A stretch of DNA of 6,573 nucleotides. It comes from Thauera sp. (GTDB lineage: Bacteria > Pseudomonadota > Gammaproteobacteria > Burkholderiales > Rhodocyclaceae). How positions within the stretch are numbered: position 1 is the first letter of the stretch; each line of letters opens with the position of its first letter. This document shows, in pieces, positions 4,541-6,573 of this stretch. The DNA lies in the NCBI GenBank assembly GCA_003446655.1, contig DMCZ01000021.1, positions 8,342 through 14,914 of the forward strand. The letters are read 5' to 3'. The translations under genes were made by a program, and so were the position numbers. The notes below the pieces were generated by a model. It ran no database searches. It had not been told where the DNA came from and saw only the letters and a program-made list of their open reading frames with translations.

Positions 4541-5786
4541 ATTCAGCCCTCTTGACAGAAGCGAACGGAATAACGTCGGCGCCCTTGTACAGCCGATCAA
4601 CGTAGTCCGCCCACGCCTGCATCATCTTCGTGCGCTCGGCCAGGAACTGCGCGTGATGGCTGTAGGCGGCGAATACCTGCTTGCGCTCTCGGTGTGCGAG
4701 CTGGCGGTCGATGACGTCGGGACGGAATCCCAGCTCCAGTAGTGCGCCGGTCGCGGTGGCGCGGAAGCCGTGGCCTGTCACCTCGTGGGCCTGGTAGCCC
4801 ATCGCCCGCAACGCGCTGTTGATGGTGCCGTCACTGATCGGCCGGCCTTGGCCATTGCGATTGGGAAAGAGCAGATCATGGCCTGGTGAGTGGTCCTGCA
4901 GCTCGCGCAGCACCGCCACCGCTTGCCGGGACAGGGGGACGATGTGCTGTTCCTTCATCTTCATGCCGGTCAGCCCACGACTACGGTCTCGCTCGCCGGG
5001 CACCGTCCAGATAGCGGCGTCGAGGTCGAACTCGGGCCACTGTGCGCAGCGTAGTTCGCCCGGTCGGACGAAGGTCAGCACGAGCAGGCGGATTGCGAGC
5101 TTGATCGGCTGGGAGATACGCACCGCGTCCAGGCGGACGAAGAAGTCCCGCAACTCGCCAGCGCGAAGGGCGGGGCGGCGCTGTTCGGTGTGGGGCATGA
5201 CTGCCTTGTGCAGCCCTTCGGCCGGGTTGCTGGTGGCAATCCCGTTGGCGATGGCGTAGATGAAGATTTCGCCGATGCGAGCGCGCACTCGCTTCAAGGT
5301 TTCGGTCGAGCCCTTGGCCTCGATCTTGCGCAGCAGCTCCAGCACGTCGACGGGGCCGATGGCTGTGATCGGCATGGCACCTATGCGCGGGAATGCATGG
5401 ATCTCCAGCGACCGTATAGCGCCGTCGGCGGTGCCCTCGGTGCGGCCGGTTTTCCACTTCGCCCACCATGCGCGGGCCACGCCCTCGAAGGTGTTGCCGG
5501 CTGCGACCTTGGCCGCTTGCCGGGTGGCCTTGCGCGCCGCGCCGGGGTCTTCGTCGGCGGCGAGCTGCTCGCGCGCTGCATCGCGCAGCTTTCGCGCGGC
5601 GGCGAGACCGACGTCGGGGTACTTGCCCAGCGCGAGCAGCTTCTCTTTGCCCTGCCAGCGGTATTTGAAGCGCCAGAGCTTAGAGCCAGACGGTTGCACG
5701 AGCAGGAAGAGGCCGCGCTCGTCGCTGAGTTTGTAGGGCTTGTCCTGCGGTTTCGCCTGTCGTGTGGCGGTGTCGGTCAAGGCCAT
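4539..5786 (-). CDS. int: P4-type tyrosine integrase
   Basis: This 415-aa enzyme integrates and excises the element by strand exchange between tRNA-Arg and the circular form. The N-terminal arm-binding domain (DUF4102 type) spans about residues 1-90, with YKLSDERGLFLLVQPSGSKL and WRFKYRWQGKEKLLALGKYP. A core-binding domain follows (about 95-195), then the catalytic domain. All expected active-site residues are visible: Arg in TFVRPGEL (about 241), Lys in GMKMKEQHIVPLS (about 276), His and Arg in GHGFRAT (about 339 and 342), His in QLAHRE (about 365) and the nucleophile Tyr in FAAYSHH (about 375). The enzyme therefore looks complete. I chose the ATG at 5786 because GAGGTG lies 6 bases upstream; a GTG three codons earlier is the alternative. 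Transcription runs away from the tRNA, and the putative arm sites lie directly upstream. Confidence 0.95.
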   Translation of the reverse strand: MALTDTATRQAKPQDKPYKLSDERGLFLLVQPSGSKLWRFKYRWQGKEKLLALGKYPDVGLAAARKLRDAAREQLAADEDPGAARKATRQAAKVAAGNTFEGVARAWWAKWKTGRTEGTADGAIRSLEIHAFPRIGAMPITAIGPVDVLELLRKIEAKGSTETLKRVRARIGEIFIYAIANGIATSNPAEGLHKAVMPHTEQRRPALRAGELRDFFVRLDAVRISQPIKLAIRLLVLTFVRPGELRCAQWPEFDLDAAIWTVPGERDRSRGLTGMKMKEQHIVPLSRQAVAVLRELQDHSPGHDLLFPNRNGQGRPISDGTINSALRAMGYQAHEVTGHGFRATATGALLELGFRPDVIDRQLAHRERKQVFAAYSHHAQFLAERTKMMQAWADYVDRLYKGADVIPFASVKRAE

Positions 5787-5810
5787 GCTGGGCACCTCGT
5801 TGTCATGGCT

Positions 5811-5884
5811 GGGGGTATTTTCCAGGGGGTATCCCGGATGTCATTCACGATACCCCCAAGAATACCCCCACTTCTGGGGGTATG
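5811..5884. repeat. Cluster of five GGGGGTAT repeats, putative integrase arm sites or operators
   Basis: GGGGGTAT occurs on the plus strand at 5811, 5825 and 5876 and inverted (ATACCCCC) at 5850-5857 and 5862-5869. Two pairs form longer inverted repeats: GGGGGTATC/GATACCCCC (5825-5833 and 5849-5857) and ATACCCCCA/TGGGGGTAT (5862-5870 and 5875-5883, 4-base gap). The cluster lies between the integrase start and the tRNA, where P4-type integrases bind arm sites and regulators control the int promoter. Both roles may apply. Confidence 0.7.
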
Positions 5885-5893
5885 GCATGGCTT

Positions 5894-5913
5894 GGCGTGA
5901 CACGGCGTGACAC
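5894..5913. repeat. Tandem 10-bp direct repeat
   Basis: GGCGTGACAC occurs twice in direct succession (5894-5903 and 5904-5913), between the GGGGGTAT cluster and the tRNA terminator. A 10-bp period places both copies on the same face of the helix, as expected for paired binding sites of a recombination directionality factor such as AlpA. That role is inferred. Confidence 0.5.
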
Positions 5914-5950
5914 AAGAATAAACCCGCAAAGCCTTGAGCTGTGCGGGTTT
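5912..5950 (-). terminator. Terminator downstream of tRNA-Arg
   Basis: AAACCCGCA (minus strand 5950-5942) and TGCGGGTTT (5928-5920) form a 9-bp stem with a 13-base loop that can pair further internally. On the minus strand the tail reads TTTATTCTT, U-rich as in an intrinsic terminator. It lies about 35 bases beyond the tRNA 3' end and would end the tRNA transcript before the integrase gene. Confidence 0.72.
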
Positions 5951-5984
5951 CTAGGTCTTGGTGATACGGGGTGAAACTGAATAT

Positions 5985-6059
5985 TGGCCTCGTCACCAGG
6001 AATCGAACCTGGATCTGGCGCTTAGGAGGCGCCCGTTCTATCCATTGAACTATGACGAG
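5985..6059 (-). tRNA. tRNA-Arg(CCT)
   Basis: A complete 75-nt cloverleaf is visible on the minus strand. The acceptor stem is CTCGTCA/TGACGAG, the D stem GTTC/GAAC and the anticodon stem GGCGC/GCGCC with loop CTCCTAA, giving anticodon CCT (reads AGG, arginine). The T arm is CCAGG-TTCGATT-CCTGG. Discriminator G and an encoded CCA follow. The 3' end faces the integrase, so this is the attachment site of the element; the integrated element appears to have restored a full-length gene. The tRNA begins 16 bases after the stop codon of the Gcr-like gene. Confidence 0.97.
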
Positions 6060-6075
6060 ACTCAGGGCCGGCATT

Positions 6076-6573
6076 CTAGCCGTTCGGGGGCGTCGGACCA
6101 AGTGCCGGATCGTCGGAACGCGGCGGGAAAAGGAACGCCCCCGGGGCCTGCAACAGGCGCTTGAGCAGCAGTCCCCCCAGCGTGCGGCCCTGGGCGAAGG
6201 TGATGCGGCGCGCGCGCATGGCTACGCTCAGCGTCAGCATGAAGCTCACCAGGAGGTTGGTGATGCCGATCAGCAGCACGCCGCTGCACGCGAGCGCCAC
6301 CGTGGCCGCGGGGATCGAGAAATCGAGCGCGGCCGAGGCATAACCGAGATAGGCCGACGAGAACGCGATGTGGCGGATGTCGACCGGCAGGCCGAACAGC
6401 ACGCCGATCGCGGTCGCGCCGCCGAGCAGGAAGCCGAAGAAGAAGTTGCCGGTGAGCGCGCCGATGTTCTGCTCGATATAGGCGGCGAAGCGTTCGGCGC
6501 GGGCCTGCCCGAGCAGCCGGCGCAGGCCGCGCAGCTGGCGCAGGCGTTGCGGTACGCGGTTGTAAGCGGACAG
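6076..6573 (-). CDS. SpecificRecomb/Gcr-type multipass membrane protein, C-terminal part
   Basis: Only the last 165 codons lie in the window; the frame is open to the right edge (LSAYNRVPQRLRQL...). The sequence contains NIGALTGNFFFGFLLG and GLPVDIRHIAFSSAYLGYA, hallmarks of the SpecificRecomb family. Databases call it 'site-specific recombinase', but it is a large membrane protein of unclear function. Three hydrophobic segments are visible: around GNFFFGFLLGGATAIGVLFG, AALDFSIPAATVALACSGVL, and LIGITNLLVSFMLTLSVAM. A basic tail, RARRITFAQGRTLGGLLLKR, and a proline-rich end follow. This is chromosomal DNA beside the element, and the gene is probably not part of it despite its database name. 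Confidence 0.85.
   Translation of the reverse strand: MSAYNRVPQRLRQLRGLRRLLGQARAERFAAYIEQNIGALTGNFFFGFLLGGATAIGVLFGLPVDIRHIAFSSAYLGYASAALDFSIPAATVALACSGVLLIGITNLLVSFMLTLSVAMRARRITFAQGRTLGGLLLKRLLQAPGAFLFPPRSDDPALGPTPPNG

Noticed and set aside
5795..5808. Possible second attachment core (CCTCGT...) upstream of the integrase, resembling the tRNA 3' end
   Set aside because: Only about six bases match before divergence, which is not more than chance and not placed at an element end.
5841..6101. Minus-strand frame across the tRNA and the integrase upstream region
   Set aside because: It reads through the tRNA gene, its terminator and the repeat cluster, so it is not a gene.
6076..6573. 'Site-specific recombinase' as a mobile-element gene
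   Set aside because: The name is historical. The sequence is a multipass membrane protein on the chromosomal side of the tRNA, with no recombinase catalytic motif visible.

Overview
The window shows the integrase-proximal end of an integrated mobile element (about positions 1-5984) joined to chromosomal DNA (about 5985-6573). The DNA is GC-rich. The flank carries a complete tRNA-Arg(CCT) and the 3' end of a gene for a SpecificRecomb/Gcr-type membrane protein. This points to a beta- or gammaproteobacterium (Burkholderiales, Rhodocyclales and Xanthomonadales are plausible), but the sequence alone does not fix the genus. Every gene is on the minus strand, so the layout is best read from right to left.

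Chromosomal side and junction (6573-5787): the C-terminal 165 codons of the Gcr-like protein end 16 bases before tRNA-Arg(CCT), which encodes its own CCA. A hairpin with a U-rich tail follows the tRNA. Next come a 10-bp tandem repeat and five copies of GGGGGTAT in both orientations, which are the likely arm-type sites of the integrase or operators for its promoter.

Integration and regulation (5786-3907): a P4-type tyrosine integrase (415 aa) is followed by a perfect 11-bp hairpin and an AlpA-family regulator (76 aa). The next 308 bases have no convincing coding sequence but are full of RNA structure. They hold a promoter with a perfect TTGACA -35, a first target sequence, mutually exclusive antiterminator and terminator hairpins, a 76-nt C4-type antisense RNA, and a second target that covers the Shine-Dalgarno sequence of the next gene. 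This matches the immunity circuits of phages P1/P7 (C4 RNA) and P4 (CI RNA). It is the most interesting part of the window.

Replication operon (3906-99): seven tightly packed genes, most overlapping by 4 to 11 bases and the closest non-overlapping pair 2 bases apart, form one transcription unit. Five encode small accessory proteins (169, 77, 31, 86 and 111 aa), and two of these look like diverged duplicates. They are followed by a Toprim primase-like protein (274 aa, with the EGYATA motif of P4 alpha) and a DUF3987 helicase-like ATPase (524 aa). The last 98 bases are AT-rich with a short tandem repeat.

Inferred working model: the element sits in the 3' end of tRNA-Arg. AlpA and the integrase control excision. 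The C4-type RNA holds down both its own leader transcript and the replication operon, as P4 CI RNA does. The far end of the element lies outside the window.
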